64,000 nucleotides of DNA from DASRFR01 sp035651455 (GTDB taxonomy: Bacteria > Acidobacteriota > Terriglobia > Terriglobales > Acidobacteriaceae). The DNA lies in assembly GCA_035651455.1 (NCBI GenBank), contig DASRFR010000059.1:140475-204474 (forward strand), read 5' to 3'. Positions 24,380-33,565 of the stretch are shown here, piece after piece (the first letter of the stretch is position 1; every line of letters starts with the position of its first letter). The notes beneath the pieces were generated by a model. That model was not told where the DNA came from. It saw nothing but the letters and a program-made list of their open reading frames with translations, and did not search any database. The position numbers and the translations under genes were made by a program.

Positions 24380-25906
24380 ATGAGACATCTTCCTACGCGA
24401 GTCTTCATCACGTTTCTGCTGCTCAGTGGGCTGGCCGCAGCCCAAGATCTCGCCTCGTTTGAAAAGCACATCACGGTGAAGAAATTGGAGAATGGCCTGA
24501 CAGCTATCGTGTACGAGCGGCCGGAAGCACCGGTGTTTTCCTTCTTCACGCACGTGGATGCAGGCTCTACCCAGGATCCCCTTGCGAAGACCGGACTGGC
24601 CCACATGTTCGAGCACATGGCATTCAAGGGCACGAACAAGATCGGGACTACGGATTACGCAGCCGAAAAGGTCGCGTTAGAAAAGGTGGAAACGGCTTAC
24701 GCGGCTTACGTCCGAGAGCGCGATAAGAAGATCGACCGCAACGATCAGGAAGTACAGCGCCTGTACAAAGAATGGAAAGACGCCGTTGCCGCCGCCAACA
24801 AGTACGTCGTCCCCAACCAGTTTGGGCAAATCGTGGAACAAGAAGGCGGGGAAGGTCTGAACGCGTTCACCAACGACGACGAAACCGGCTATCACTACTC
24901 GTTTCCGTCGAACCGGCTGGAACTGTGGGCGTACCTGGAATCAGAACGCTTCCTGTATCCCGTCATGCGGCAGTTTTACGATGAGCGCAACGTGGTGATC
25001 GAAGAAAGGCGCATGCGCACGGACAGCAACCCGATTGGCCGATTGCTGGAGCAGTTCACGACCGCCGCTTTCCAGGCCAACCAATACCAGCGCCCGACGG
25101 TTGGCTGGATGTCGGACCTGAACTCATTTTCCGCAACCGATGCGGACCGCTTCTTTCACACTTACTACATTCCCTCCAACATGGTGGTAACGGTAGTGGG
25201 CGATGTGAAAGCCGCAGAGGCCATGCCCATCATCGAGAAATATTTTGGCCGCATCCCATCGGCGCCGAAGCCGGACGAGCGGACCACCGACGAGCCTCCC
25301 CAGAACTCGGAACGGCGCGTCATGCTCTATGAAATGGCGCAGCCGCTCTACCTGGAGGGATACCATCGGCCCGATTACCGCAGTCCCGATGATGCCGTTT
25401 ACGACGCAATCGCGGACCTGATGTCGAACGGCCGCACCTCTCGCCTCTATCGGGCACTGGTGCGCGATAAGCAGATCGCCTCAGATTCCGCCGGGTTTAC
25501 CGGTTTACCCGGAAACAAGTATCCGCACCTGTTTGCGTTCTACGCATTCCCCATGCCGGGCCACACGCCGGAAGAAATGGAAAAGGCGATTCACGAAGAA
25601 ATCGAAAAGCTCAAGACTCAGGACGTGAGCGACGAGGAATTGAAGATGATCAAGACTCGGGCAAAGGCCAATTTGATCCGCGGCCTTGCCGATAACCAGG
25701 GCCTGGCAATGCAATTGGGGATTTACCAGGCGCGCTACGATGACTGGCGCGAGTTGTTCCGCTCGGTCGATCGCATCGACAAAGTCACGAAAGCGGACAT
25801 TCGTCGCGTGGCAAACCAGACATTCACATCGACCAACCGGACCGTCGGCATCATCCAAACTCTCTCCACCGCGAATGCAAGCGCGCAGAAGGCAGGTGCG
25901 CAATGA
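24380..25906 (+). CDS. M16 zinc peptidase, catalytic subunit
   Basis: 508 aa from the ATG at 24380 with GGAGG just upstream. Signal peptide RHLPTRVFITFLLLSGLAAAQ. It has the inverted zinc motif HMFEHMAFKG (HxxEH) near residue 77, followed by the NAFTNDDETGYHYSFPSNRLELW region, which supplies the third ligand and strand. In M16B pairs the first subunit carries the zinc and the second the substrate-binding Arg/Tyr. The next gene overlaps by 4 bp (ATGA) and fills the second role. Likely periplasmic peptide degradation. Confidence 0.93.
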   Translation: MRHLPTRVFITFLLLSGLAAAQDLASFEKHITVKKLENGLTAIVYERPEAPVFSFFTHVDAGSTQDPLAKTGLAHMFEHMAFKGTNKIGTTDYAAEKVALEKVETAYAAYVRERDKKIDRNDQEVQRLYKEWKDAVAAANKYVVPNQFGQIVEQEGGEGLNAFTNDDETGYHYSFPSNRLELWAYLESERFLYPVMRQFYDERNVVIEERRMRTDSNPIGRLLEQFTTAAFQANQYQRPTVGWMSDLNSFSATDADRFFHTYYIPSNMVVTVVGDVKAAEAMPIIEKYFGRIPSAPKPDERTTDEPPQNSERRVMLYEMAQPLYLEGYHRPDYRSPDDAVYDAIADLMSNGRTSRLYRALVRDKQIASDSAGFTGLPGNKYPHLFAFYAFPMPGHTPEEMEKAIHEEIEKLKTQDVSDEELKMIKTRAKANLIRGLADNQGLAMQLGIYQARYDDWRELFRSVDRIDKVTKADIRRVANQTFTSTNRTVGIIQTLSTANASAQKAGAQ

Positions 25907-27360
25907 AATGCTTAGGGCTCTGGGTCGCGACGATTGCGGTGCTGGTTACATTCGCAGGTACGCGCGAGGCAAAGGCGCAAGCAACGGACTGGCAGCAGGT
26001 CCCGATTCCCCAGCTTCCTTCGTTCCAGCCGCAGGAACCGAAACGCATCCAGTTGAGTAATGGGATGGTGATCTTTCTACAGGAAGATCACGAACTGCCG
26101 CTCATCGACGGCATCGCACGCATCCGCGGCGGAGCCCGGGACGTATCGGCTGAGAAGACCGGTTTGACCGGCATCTATGGCGAGGTCTGGCGCACCGGAG
26201 GGACAAAGACACAGACCGGCGACCAGCTTGACGACTTCCTGGAAGCCCGAGCCGCGAAGCTTGAGACTGCCGACACTATCGATTCCACGACCATCGGGTG
26301 GTCCTGCCTGAAGGGCGATTTCGACGACGTTTTCAAGCTCTTTCTCGATCTTCTGCAGAACCCGGCATTCCGCGCCGACAAGCTGGAGTTGGCACAAAAG
26401 GAAGCATTTGACGGCATCTCGCGGCGCAACGATGATCCCTCGCAGATCACGTCGCGCGAATCCGCAAAGCTTGCCTACGGACCAAATAATCCCTACGCGC
26501 GCGTCCCCGAGTACAAGACCATCGCGGCGGTTACGCAGCAGGACTTATTTAACTGGCACAAAGCCCACGTCATGCCGAACTACATCATTCTCGGCATCAC
26601 GGGCGACTTCGATGCAACCGCCATGGAAGCACGGCTGCGACAGGCATTTGAATCATGGCAAAAAGGACCGCCGTGGAAGGAAGCACAATACCCGGCGCAG
26701 TTGGCCAAGCCCGGGTATTACCTGGTTGACAAGTCGGATGTGAACCAAAGCAATATCCGCATGGTGGGCATTGGAACGACCAGAAAAGATCCGGACTACT
26801 ACGCGATTGAAGTGTTCAATGAAGCGTTCGGCGGCGGATTTTCGTCGCGGCTGTTCAAGGACATCCGCACTAAGCGGGGCCTGGCCTACGGAGTAGGGGG
26901 AGGGATTGGCACCGCGTTCGATCATCCGGGAGTCTTGCGGATCGCCATGGGCACAAAGAGCCAGAGCACGATCGAGTCGATCCAGGCGCTATATGAGGAG
27001 ATGGACGATCTCAAAGTCCACCCCATTACTGACGAGGAAATCAAGCGCGCGAAAGACGGAATCCTGAACTCGTTCATCTTCAACTTCGACACTCCGGAAA
27101 AAGTGTTACGGGAGAAGATGGCTTATGAGTTTTACGGCTACCCGCTCGATTTCCTGGAGAAGTTTCGCTCCGGTATTGAAAAGGTGACGGGAGCAGATGT
27201 AAACCGGGTGGCTGCGAAGTACATGAGGAAGGACCAATTTCCTGTGCTCGTGGTGGGCAATCCCGAGCACTTCGACAAGCCGCTTTCGTCGTTAGGCGCG
27301 GTCCAAAAAATCGACATCACCATTCCACCACCGCCGGGCGGGCAGCAAGGCGCGAATTAG
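25903..27360 (+). CDS. M16 peptidase, non-catalytic partner subunit
   Basis: 485 aa with a signal peptide (LWVATIAVLVTFAGTREAKAQ). The fold follows M16, but where HxxEH is expected it reads GLTGIYGEVWRTGG, so zinc ligands are missing. It keeps SSRLFKDIRTKRGLAYGVGG (about 313-332), the Arg/Tyr-bearing segment that shapes the active site of the partner. The start overlaps the upstream stop, so a 1:1 heterodimer with the preceding protein is expected. The proline-glycine-rich C-terminus (PPPPGGQQ) is not conserved in the family. Confidence 0.92.
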   Translation: MKCLGLWVATIAVLVTFAGTREAKAQATDWQQVPIPQLPSFQPQEPKRIQLSNGMVIFLQEDHELPLIDGIARIRGGARDVSAEKTGLTGIYGEVWRTGGTKTQTGDQLDDFLEARAAKLETADTIDSTTIGWSCLKGDFDDVFKLFLDLLQNPAFRADKLELAQKEAFDGISRRNDDPSQITSRESAKLAYGPNNPYARVPEYKTIAAVTQQDLFNWHKAHVMPNYIILGITGDFDATAMEARLRQAFESWQKGPPWKEAQYPAQLAKPGYYLVDKSDVNQSNIRMVGIGTTRKDPDYYAIEVFNEAFGGGFSSRLFKDIRTKRGLAYGVGGGIGTAFDHPGVLRIAMGTKSQSTIESIQALYEEMDDLKVHPITDEEIKRAKDGILNSFIFNFDTPEKVLREKMAYEFYGYPLDFLEKFRSGIEKVTGADVNRVAAKYMRKDQFPVLVVGNPEHFDKPLSSLGAVQKIDITIPPPPGGQQGAN

Positions 27361-27512
27361 GCTTCCGGCGCGATTAGTCTGAGCTTGAGTGTCTCGGAAT
27401 TCTGAGCCGTCCCTCGGCTCGTCGACAAACACGCCGGCAGTCCAGAGCGGCTTGACCGCGGCACCGGGCCGCCGTATCCTAAGGCGAACAAAAGACGAAA
27501 GTAAGTACCTCG

Positions 27513-28517
27513 ATGGCGTCCCTACCGTTGCTTCCCCAGCCCGACAAAAAGCCACTGGTGGGAATCGCGCGGCTGGCGTCCTACGGGGAATCGCTGCGGG
27601 AAGGCCACGACGTCGAGTACTTCGCTCTGCCAAGTCGGTCAATCCTGAACCGTTGCACCGCGGCTCGCATGCCGTTCACCTGGACCATCAACCCGTACCG
27701 GGGCTGCGAGTTCGCTTGCAAGTATTGCTACGCGCGCTACACGCACGAGTTCATGGAGATGCGCGACGGCTTCGATTTCGAACGCAAGATCTACGTCAAA
27801 GAACACGCGGCCGCCCTGCTGCGGCAGGAGTTGCCGCAGGTAAAGGCGGGTCAGCCGATCGCGATCGGCACCGCCACCGACCCTTACCAGCCGGCGGAGC
27901 GGCGTTACCAACTCACGCGCGCGATCCTGGAAGAGATGTCGCTGCATCGTGGGCTCGACATCGGCATTGTCACCAAATCGCACTTGGTATTGCGAGATAC
28001 CGACGTTTTGCAGCGCGTGGCTGAACACAACGAGCTGTTCGTAAACCTGACAGTGACCACTACAAATACAGAGTTGGCGCGCATCCTGGAGCCGCGCGCG
28101 CCCCGCCCGGATCTGCGCCTTGACGCCGTGCGCCGGCTCAACGTAGCGGGTTTGAATGCGGGCGTCATCTGCGCTCCCGTGGTTCCGGGCATCACCGACG
28201 GCCCAAGAGATCTGGAGGCGCTAGTGAAAGCCGTAGCGTCCGCGGGCGGAAAGTATGTGTACGCGAATCCGCTGTTCCTGAAACCATGTTCGGCGGCGAT
28301 CTTCCTGCCATTTCTGGAAAGCAAATTCCCGCACCTGGTGGAAGATTATCGAAGGCGATTTGCGGAGCGCGCATTTTTGCCGCAAGCCTATGGCAAGCGG
28401 CTGTCGCAGCTGATGGCCAAGCTGAGAATCAAACACAAGATCGGCGACAACTACGGCCGTTATAGCCGTAAGTCGCACCCGTCGCCGCAAGTCGAAGAAC
28501 AGCTGAAGCTGTTTTGA
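27513..28517 (+). CDS. Radical SAM protein, SPL-like
   Basis: 334 aa. NPYRGCEFACKYCYARYTHEFM near residues 69-90 holds the CxxxCxxC cluster that binds the 4Fe-4S. IAIGTATDPYQPAERRYQLTR and IVTKSHLVLRD are hallmarks of the SPL/Rv2578c group of radical SAM proteins related to spore photoproduct lyase. The protein lacks the extra domain of genuine spore lyase, and its substrate is unknown; DNA or nucleotide repair is only a family hint. The start at 27513 is an ATG 153 bp after the M16 pair. Confidence 0.88.
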   Translation: MASLPLLPQPDKKPLVGIARLASYGESLREGHDVEYFALPSRSILNRCTAARMPFTWTINPYRGCEFACKYCYARYTHEFMEMRDGFDFERKIYVKEHAAALLRQELPQVKAGQPIAIGTATDPYQPAERRYQLTRAILEEMSLHRGLDIGIVTKSHLVLRDTDVLQRVAEHNELFVNLTVTTTNTELARILEPRAPRPDLRLDAVRRLNVAGLNAGVICAPVVPGITDGPRDLEALVKAVASAGGKYVYANPLFLKPCSAAIFLPFLESKFPHLVEDYRRRFAERAFLPQAYGKRLSQLMAKLRIKHKIGDNYGRYSRKSHPSPQVEEQLKLF

Positions 28518-28668
28518 GTGGTTATCCCTCCTGGTCGGTATCCGGATAGGAGTGGAACTCGTCCCGTTTCCGGCTACTGCGATTAATAGAGCCATTGCGC
28601 AAAAAGCGCGCTCGATTGACGATGGTAAGCGGCGCTGGAGGCTTCCTCCACTATAATTTCCTGTCCCC

Positions 28669-29841
28669 ATGGTCACTCCCGCACAACCGGTTGGCCAGCA
28701 GCGTCGCTCGTCCGAGCTTGTACAACGCGTTGAACGATTCTGGCAGCGAGTCACGGAAGGCTTGCAGCTTGGACAGTTGTGGTCGCAGTTCGAAAAAGAC
28801 GCGCGCGCCAGCTACCGCCTGTACTCGCGCGACCTGGGCAGCGGCGCCAAGGCGCAGCCGCAGATCAAGCACCCGTTTCTGCAGAAACTGAGCCTTCTCT
28901 TCTGGGCAATCATGGAGAAGTTGTCGCCGGCTCGGCGCGTACTTCTGCTGATCGCTTTAGTGATGCTGTTTTTTCCCAGCGGCGGATTCACTTACCAGGA
29001 CAGGGGCGGGGACGTACACGTTGCTGAACTGGACCTGCACGTCTGGGGAGGCATCCTGATGTTCGTGCTCCTGATGCTGGAGGTCGCAGACCGGGTGGTG
29101 ATGAAACGAGATCTCGAAATCGCCCGCGAGATCCAGATTTGGCTACTGCCGGGGGCTCCGCCCCAGATACCGGGCCTTGAGATCGCGTACATCACTCGTC
29201 CGGCAAACACCGTCGCAGGCGACTATTACGACATCTTTCCGCGGCCCGGGAAGACATTGCAGGAAGACCGCCTGCTGATGGTAGTGGCTGATGTCGCGGG
29301 AAAGAGTATTCCCGCCGCCATGCTGATGGCGACCTTCCAAGCCAGCCTGAAGACGCTTTCCGCCACGCGCGTGCCTTTCGCCGAACTGGTGGCGGGCATG
29401 AATCAGTATGCCTGCAGTAACAGCAACGGAGGCCTGCGTTTCACTACGTCATTCCTGGGCGAGTACGATCCCGCCAAGCGTACATTGACGTACATTAATG
29501 CCGGCCACAATCAGCCCATGTTGCGGCGGCAATCGGGAGCTATCGAACGTCTGGATGCGGGAGGCTTACCGCTGGGCATACTTTCGAGCGCGACTTACCA
29601 GTCGGGTGTCGTGCAGCTTCAGTCCGGGGATTGGCTGGTGATCTTCACGGACGGACTGGTGGAAGCCGTGAACGCCCGCGGCGAAGAGTACGATGAGCAG
29701 CGATTGCATTCCATGCTCACCGCAGGCGTGGACGCGAAGCCGCAAGAACTGCTGCGGCGCATTATGGCAGACCTGGATGTTTTTGTTGGAGACACCCCCC
29801 AGCACGACGATGTCACCTGCCTGCTGATCAAAGCGGCGTGA
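28669..29841 (+). CDS. Membrane-linked PP2C-type (SpoIIE/RsbU) phosphatase
   Basis: 390 aa. A cytoplasmic N-terminal stretch is followed by two hydrophobic helices (LLLIALVMLFFPSGGF at about 92-107 and GGILMFVLLMLEVADRVVM at about 124-143) and then the coupling helix and the phosphatase domain: LEIAREIQIWLLPGAPPQIPGLEIAYITRPANTVAGDYYD, MVVADVAGKSIPAAMLMATFQ, YINAGHNQPMLRR and DGLVEAVNARGEEYDE, ending with HDDVTCLLIK. Such proteins remove phosphate from STAS antagonists in partner-switching control of sigma factors. No sensor domain beyond the membrane part is visible, and no STAS gene is adjacent. Confidence 0.92.
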   Translation: MVTPAQPVGQQRRSSELVQRVERFWQRVTEGLQLGQLWSQFEKDARASYRLYSRDLGSGAKAQPQIKHPFLQKLSLLFWAIMEKLSPARRVLLLIALVMLFFPSGGFTYQDRGGDVHVAELDLHVWGGILMFVLLMLEVADRVVMKRDLEIAREIQIWLLPGAPPQIPGLEIAYITRPANTVAGDYYDIFPRPGKTLQEDRLLMVVADVAGKSIPAAMLMATFQASLKTLSATRVPFAELVAGMNQYACSNSNGGLRFTTSFLGEYDPAKRTLTYINAGHNQPMLRRQSGAIERLDAGGLPLGILSSATYQSGVVQLQSGDWLVIFTDGLVEAVNARGEEYDEQRLHSMLTAGVDAKPQELLRRIMADLDVFVGDTPQHDDVTCLLIKAA

Positions 29842-29861
29842 GCGAGCGGTGCGGAGAGGAG

Positions 29862-30212
29862 TTATCGCCTTCTCCTCCAGCCTAACCACATGCCCATCAT
29901 CGTTCCCAGAGCGATCGCAGCAGCCACCTTCTTGCGGTCGGTAATGGCCACAAACCGGGTGGGCTGATCGCTTACTTCAATTACGCCCACAGGGATGGCG
30001 CGCGCTCCCCCGCCGCCGCCTCCACCCTCGCCCCTGGCCTTGCTATCTCCGACCCCACCGGTCCCCGCACCGGCGCCATACGCGTAAATCACTTTGGATA
30101 CCGGGATGATTGTCTTTCCCTGAGCAGAAATAGGCTCGCCGTAAATCGTCTTCACGCTCGCCTGGCTCAGGACGCCCTCTTTCAGCGATTGCAACAGCGC
30201 CAAACTTCCCAT
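29862..30212 (-). CDS. GerW/YtfJ-like protein
   Basis: 116 aa. Core: SLKEGVLSQASVKTIYGEPISAQGKTIIPVSKVIYAYGAGAG, then a glycine-rich run (RGEGGGGGGGARAIPVGVIEV) and a C-terminal hydrophobic helix with an Arg-rich end (GTMMGMWLGWRRRR). This is the GerW (YtfJ) family named after a Bacillus germination protein, but homologs occur in many non-spore-formers. The ribosome site is AGGAG before the ATG. It is the last gene of the minus-strand group DUF3179, methyltransferase, Rieske, GerW. Its function here is unknown. Confidence 0.85.
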   Translation of the reverse strand: MGSLALLQSLKEGVLSQASVKTIYGEPISAQGKTIIPVSKVIYAYGAGAGTGGVGDSKARGEGGGGGGGARAIPVGVIEVSDQPTRFVAITDRKKVAAAIALGTMMGMWLGWRRRR

Positions 30213-30239
30213 AAAACTCCTTTGAACCTGCAGCCAATA

Positions 30240-31328
30240 TTATGGCCCGCCCATTACCTCCGCGTACATCCGGTGAAAAGCGTGTACACCCTTCTCCTGC
30301 TTCACGCTGTAGCGGCCGCGCTGGTAACTCCGCGAGCGCAGGTTCTTCTGGACTGCCTCGCAGATGGCAACATCTTCGATTTGAATTGCATCGCTGAACG
30401 CCACTGATTTCTTCGCCGCCTCGCTGCCCAGGTCTTTTTCCGGCAAATACCACTCGAAGATCGCGACGCTCCGTTCTGGCCCGGCGGGAAGCACAACATT
30501 GAGCGATATATTGTCGGGATAGCAGTTCAACATCCAGTTGGGGAAAATCCAGAAGTAATCGGTGGTCAGGTCCTCGCGGGTTTCCTGGTAACGCCGTGGA
30601 GTGGTGTCGCCATGCTGGGCGCCGCGAATGGGACTCCATTGACGCACGTGGCGCAAGTAGGGCTCGACGGTATAGGAGTTGTAATCCAGCTCGCGGTTCA
30701 GGCCCGGATGCACGCTGGGCAGGTGATAGCCCTCAAGGTAATTATCGACATAAGTTTTCCAATTGCATTGCTGGTCATAAGTTCGGCGCTCGAACAGCTT
30801 CATGCCATCACAATTGAAGCGGGCAGCCTGCTTCGGGAGCTCGGCCAGGCTGTTAACCAACGGCTCAGCGTGGGTGTCCAGGTTGACAAAAATGAAGTTG
30901 AACCATTCTTCCGTGCGCACCGGGGCCAGCGCGAAATCCTCACGCCGGAAATCCTGGACGCCTTCAAATTCTGGAGCGCTGATGAGGGCGCCGTCCAATC
31001 CATAAGTCCAGCCGTGATATCCGCAGCGAAACAAGCGGCGTGACCCGCAGCCCTCCGCAGGAGGGCCGGCACGATGACGGCAGACGTTGTAAAAGCCGCG
31101 CAATTCGCCGTCGGCGCCGCGCACGATCAGCAGGGGCTCTCCCGCGATCTCGCAGGTGAAGTAGTCTCCTGCGTGGGCGGCTTGATCGTGATGCCCGACA
31201 ACTTGCCAGGTGCGGCGGAAAATCCTCTCCTGCTCCAGGGCAAGGACATCCGCGTCGATGTACCACCACGCAGGAAGCGACCAGGCACGAGTGATATCGG
31301 CGTCAATCTGCAGTTCCCCGGTATTCAT
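30240..31328 (-). CDS. Rieske aromatic-ring-hydroxylating oxygenase, alpha subunit-like
   Basis: 362 aa from the ATG at 31328. The Rieske 2Fe-2S site is CRHRAG and CGYHGWTYGLDG (about residues 82-105). The catalytic domain has NWKTYVDNYLEGYHLPSVHPGL with the mononuclear iron His pair and a later Asp (about D330). Closest in style to the SRPBCC/choline-monooxygenase branch that hydroxylates small substrates with an external reductase. No reductase or ferredoxin gene is beside it. It lies 27 bp upstream of the GerW gene and is probably in one transcript with it. The substrate is unknown. Confidence 0.9.
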   Translation of the reverse strand: MNTGELQIDADITRAWSLPAWWYIDADVLALEQERIFRRTWQVVGHHDQAAHAGDYFTCEIAGEPLLIVRGADGELRGFYNVCRHRAGPPAEGCGSRRLFRCGYHGWTYGLDGALISAPEFEGVQDFRREDFALAPVRTEEWFNFIFVNLDTHAEPLVNSLAELPKQAARFNCDGMKLFERRTYDQQCNWKTYVDNYLEGYHLPSVHPGLNRELDYNSYTVEPYLRHVRQWSPIRGAQHGDTTPRRYQETREDLTTDYFWIFPNWMLNCYPDNISLNVVLPAGPERSVAIFEWYLPEKDLGSEAAKKSVAFSDAIQIEDVAICEAVQKNLRSRSYQRGRYSVKQEKGVHAFHRMYAEVMGGP

Positions 31329-31405
31329 AGCGGTAAGGCGGACATTGTACAAAACTGCGGGTCTGAGCGGCCCGACAATGCTACCGGGAGTGCTCGAATT
31401 GACGT

Positions 31406-32143
31406 TCAGAAATTGGAATAGATCGCGTACTGACGAGCCGAGATGATACTTTTCAACTCTGTACTTTTTTGCAGCAGATCCTGAAACACCGGGTTGTAAT
31501 AAATAACGATTACGGGTCGCGCTTTCATTCGCAAAGAATGATGGAGATTCTCGATCACTGTTTCTAAACCGGTGCGAGGTAAAGGATGGAACAGGTAGAG
31601 GACGAGGGGGTCGGCGGGAAACTCATAATGGCGGGCGTCGGCGCAGACAGACACGATGTCATGACATGCCTGCGATTTGCTCTGGTAAATTCGCAGGTTC
31701 TCCTGGGCGATACGATGCAATTCCGGGAGCAACTCGACGCCCACGATGCTGCGGAAAGGATAGTTTGCGGCCATCAGCAGGGTTCGACCTTTGCCCGACC
31801 CCAGGTCGACGAATACGAATTGGCTGAAGTCAATGTCCAAGCGGTCCAGCATCTCGCGGAACATTTCCGGTTCCGTGGGCTGATAAGCGGAATGCAAAAC
31901 CCCGAGCAGGCGGTCGCGCCAACGCACGGCGCCACTCGTAGTGTTGACACGGTAGTCCCAATCGTAATCTATGTCACCGTAGCGCTGGCGGCTGCGGGCG
32001 GGAGTGGAATCCCTCAGGAACCCCCAAAGGTCGCCGACGAGCATGGCGAGCACGGCGAGAGAACCGTGGCTGGCGCGGCGATCCCTCCACCAACTGCGAA
32101 GGGCGCGGGGTATGCTGGCGTCGAGAGGAACAGCGGCATGCAC
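31406..32143 (-). CDS. Class I SAM-dependent methyltransferase
   Basis: 245 aa if it starts at the GTG at 32143. The reading frame is open much further upstream (to 32371), but that part overlaps the end of the DUF3179 gene and lacks conserved character. The SAM fold is marked by FVFVDLGSGKGRTLLMAANYPF and VGVELLPELHRIAQENLRIY (about 115-155) and VCADARHYEFPADPLVLYLFHP. An upstream element (RYGDIDYDWDYRVNTTSGAVRW) is typical of a group of bacterial hypothetical methyltransferases. The substrate is unknown. The start is the least certain part; an ATG about 24 codons further in is the alternative. Confidence 0.8.
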   Translation of the reverse strand: MHAAVPLDASIPRALRSWWRDRRASHGSLAVLAMLVGDLWGFLRDSTPARSRQRYGDIDYDWDYRVNTTSGAVRWRDRLLGVLHSAYQPTEPEMFREMLDRLDIDFSQFVFVDLGSGKGRTLLMAANYPFRSIVGVELLPELHRIAQENLRIYQSKSQACHDIVSVCADARHYEFPADPLVLYLFHPLPRTGLETVIENLHHSLRMKARPVIVIYYNPVFQDLLQKSTELKSIISARQYAIYSNF

Positions 32144-32211
32144 AACAGAATGGTAATGGATGTGTGGAGCGATTGAGAAATTCCCGTCTGGCTTGGACCA
32201 GGCGCCGGAAT

Positions 32212-33438
32212 TCAGTGCCGGTACACGGTTGTGTTGGGATGGTAGTTCCGCCAATCGAACCAATAGTCCTTCAGCATGGAAACCGGGGAAAGGCACTTGC
32301 CTTTGGAAGCCCCATCCAGGGCGCAACCGCGAAAATCCCAATTGGATCCGGAACTGTCGACTAGAGTCCAATCAGTGCTGTCGGTTTTTCGAAAGAATTC
32401 TAAGTTTGCGCCATCGAGTTGCGCCTGGAAGACACGAATCGACTTCTTATCCGGACCAAGCAGCAGCAGGACCGGAACACCGCCCACGCGATCCATGAGC
32501 GGCGATCCGGTTGTTATCGGGGTGATCGGATAGGCCCGCGCCACACCGTTAATATCGAGCCCAATGAGAATGTCCCGGTCGTTCATACCTTTTTCTTTGA
32601 AGCTGATGGTAACCGGCAATTTCGCGACTTCGGGTTCCCAATTGCTTTCATATTCCTTCTGATCCTGAGCGACGGCCTTGAGCACCTGACCCGCGGGATT
32701 CTCCTTCTGCCACAGTCCGAAAGTAAGTTCGTCGCTGAGCACGGGTTGCAATCGCGAGCCCTTCAGCGGACCTGAGATGGCCAAACCTGTTACCTGCTGC
32801 CACCAGCTGCCGGTTTCCTCGTCCCGGGCAAGGAAATTCTGGTTATTGATGCCCGCCAGATGGAAATGCAAAACCTTCCCGTTTACCGTGCTTTTCCACA
32901 CCAGACCGGTGTGACAGAGCGTTCAATAGGTGACGGCGATGGGCACTCCACCCACAACATCGTTCACCACGTGGTGATACGCCATCTCGCGGATGGGATA
33001 GGCGCGGGCATCATCGCCGAATCGCACCGCCATCACCATCTCGGAACCAGGAAGCTGGGTGGCCGAGGCTGAGTCGAATCCCGGAGTTTTCAGGTGATGG
33101 AACATCCATTCGAAGTAGTCGACCCGCGACATAACGGCGGCGCCCATCGTGAGCAGTGCGCCAAAGGCCAGCATGCCTTTTTTCCATCTCGGCACGCGCG
33201 CCCAGAAGAATATCGCGAAAACGATAGAGTGCAGCGCCGCCAACAGGGTGAAAGTTGGAGCGATGTCGCGGATAATCAGTGCCCATTGCAGCATTCCCGG
33301 CGACTGGTAATGGAACGGACGGATGACATAAGCCGGAAAGATGAACAGGGAGACACCGAACAGCACCGCCGCCGTAAAGACGACATCCGGAAGATGGCTG
33401 CGTTTGAAGCGTGTAGGTTGGACCGTAGCAGTGGACAT
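32212..33438 (-). CDS. DUF3179 membrane protein, probable selenoprotein (UGA at residue 172)
   Basis: 408 codons read through one in-frame TGA at 32923-32925. The upstream part (171 aa) has three membrane helices (about 20-43, 54-83, 87-103) and the beginning of the DUF3179 domain, ending ARAYPIREMAYHHVVNDVVGGVPIAVTY. The downstream part continues without a gap as TLCHTGLVWKSTVNGKV and ends FDWRNYHPNTTVYRH, completing the domain. Homologs have Cys at the TGA position in a CxxC-like site, so the product would contain UxxC. A 6-bp hairpin with loop GGUCU follows 9 nt after the TGA, at the distance of a bacterial SECIS. No alternative start with a ribosome site exists for the second half. A simple nonsense mutation cannot be excluded, but the downstream frame shows no decay. 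Confidence 0.82.
32897..32925 (-). promoter_or_regulatory. Candidate bacterial SECIS element after in-frame UGA
   Basis: On the minus strand the TGA (32925-32923) is followed by 9 nt, then stem CACACC (32913-32908), loop GGTCT (32907-32903) and stem GGTGTG (32902-32897), a perfect 6-bp hairpin. The first loop G lies 16 nt after the UGA. Bacterial SECIS hairpins have a guanine at the start of a small apical loop about 16-37 nt after the UGA. Confidence 0.6.
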
Positions 33439-33565
33439 CGGGAGTTCTTCGATTATGCCGGAGCGCCGTCGTTAAGGCAATTGGGCTGAGACGGTGGGGC
33501 AGAATACCTGCGAGGCGAGTGCGGCGGCGAAATTCCCAAGCGGGGGTATCCGGCAAGTGTCTGCT

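Noticed and set aside
32212..32901. Treating the downstream half of DUF3179 as a separate gene
   Set aside because: Its first possible start is a GTG inside a conserved block with no ribosome site. The frame continues exactly from the TGA, so a single recoded gene explains it better.
32923..32925. DUF3179 split as a decayed pseudogene
   Set aside because: Both halves are otherwise intact, the stop is TGA and sits at a Cys-type position next to a second Cys, and a hairpin follows at SECIS distance. Nonsense mutation remains possible but is less likely.
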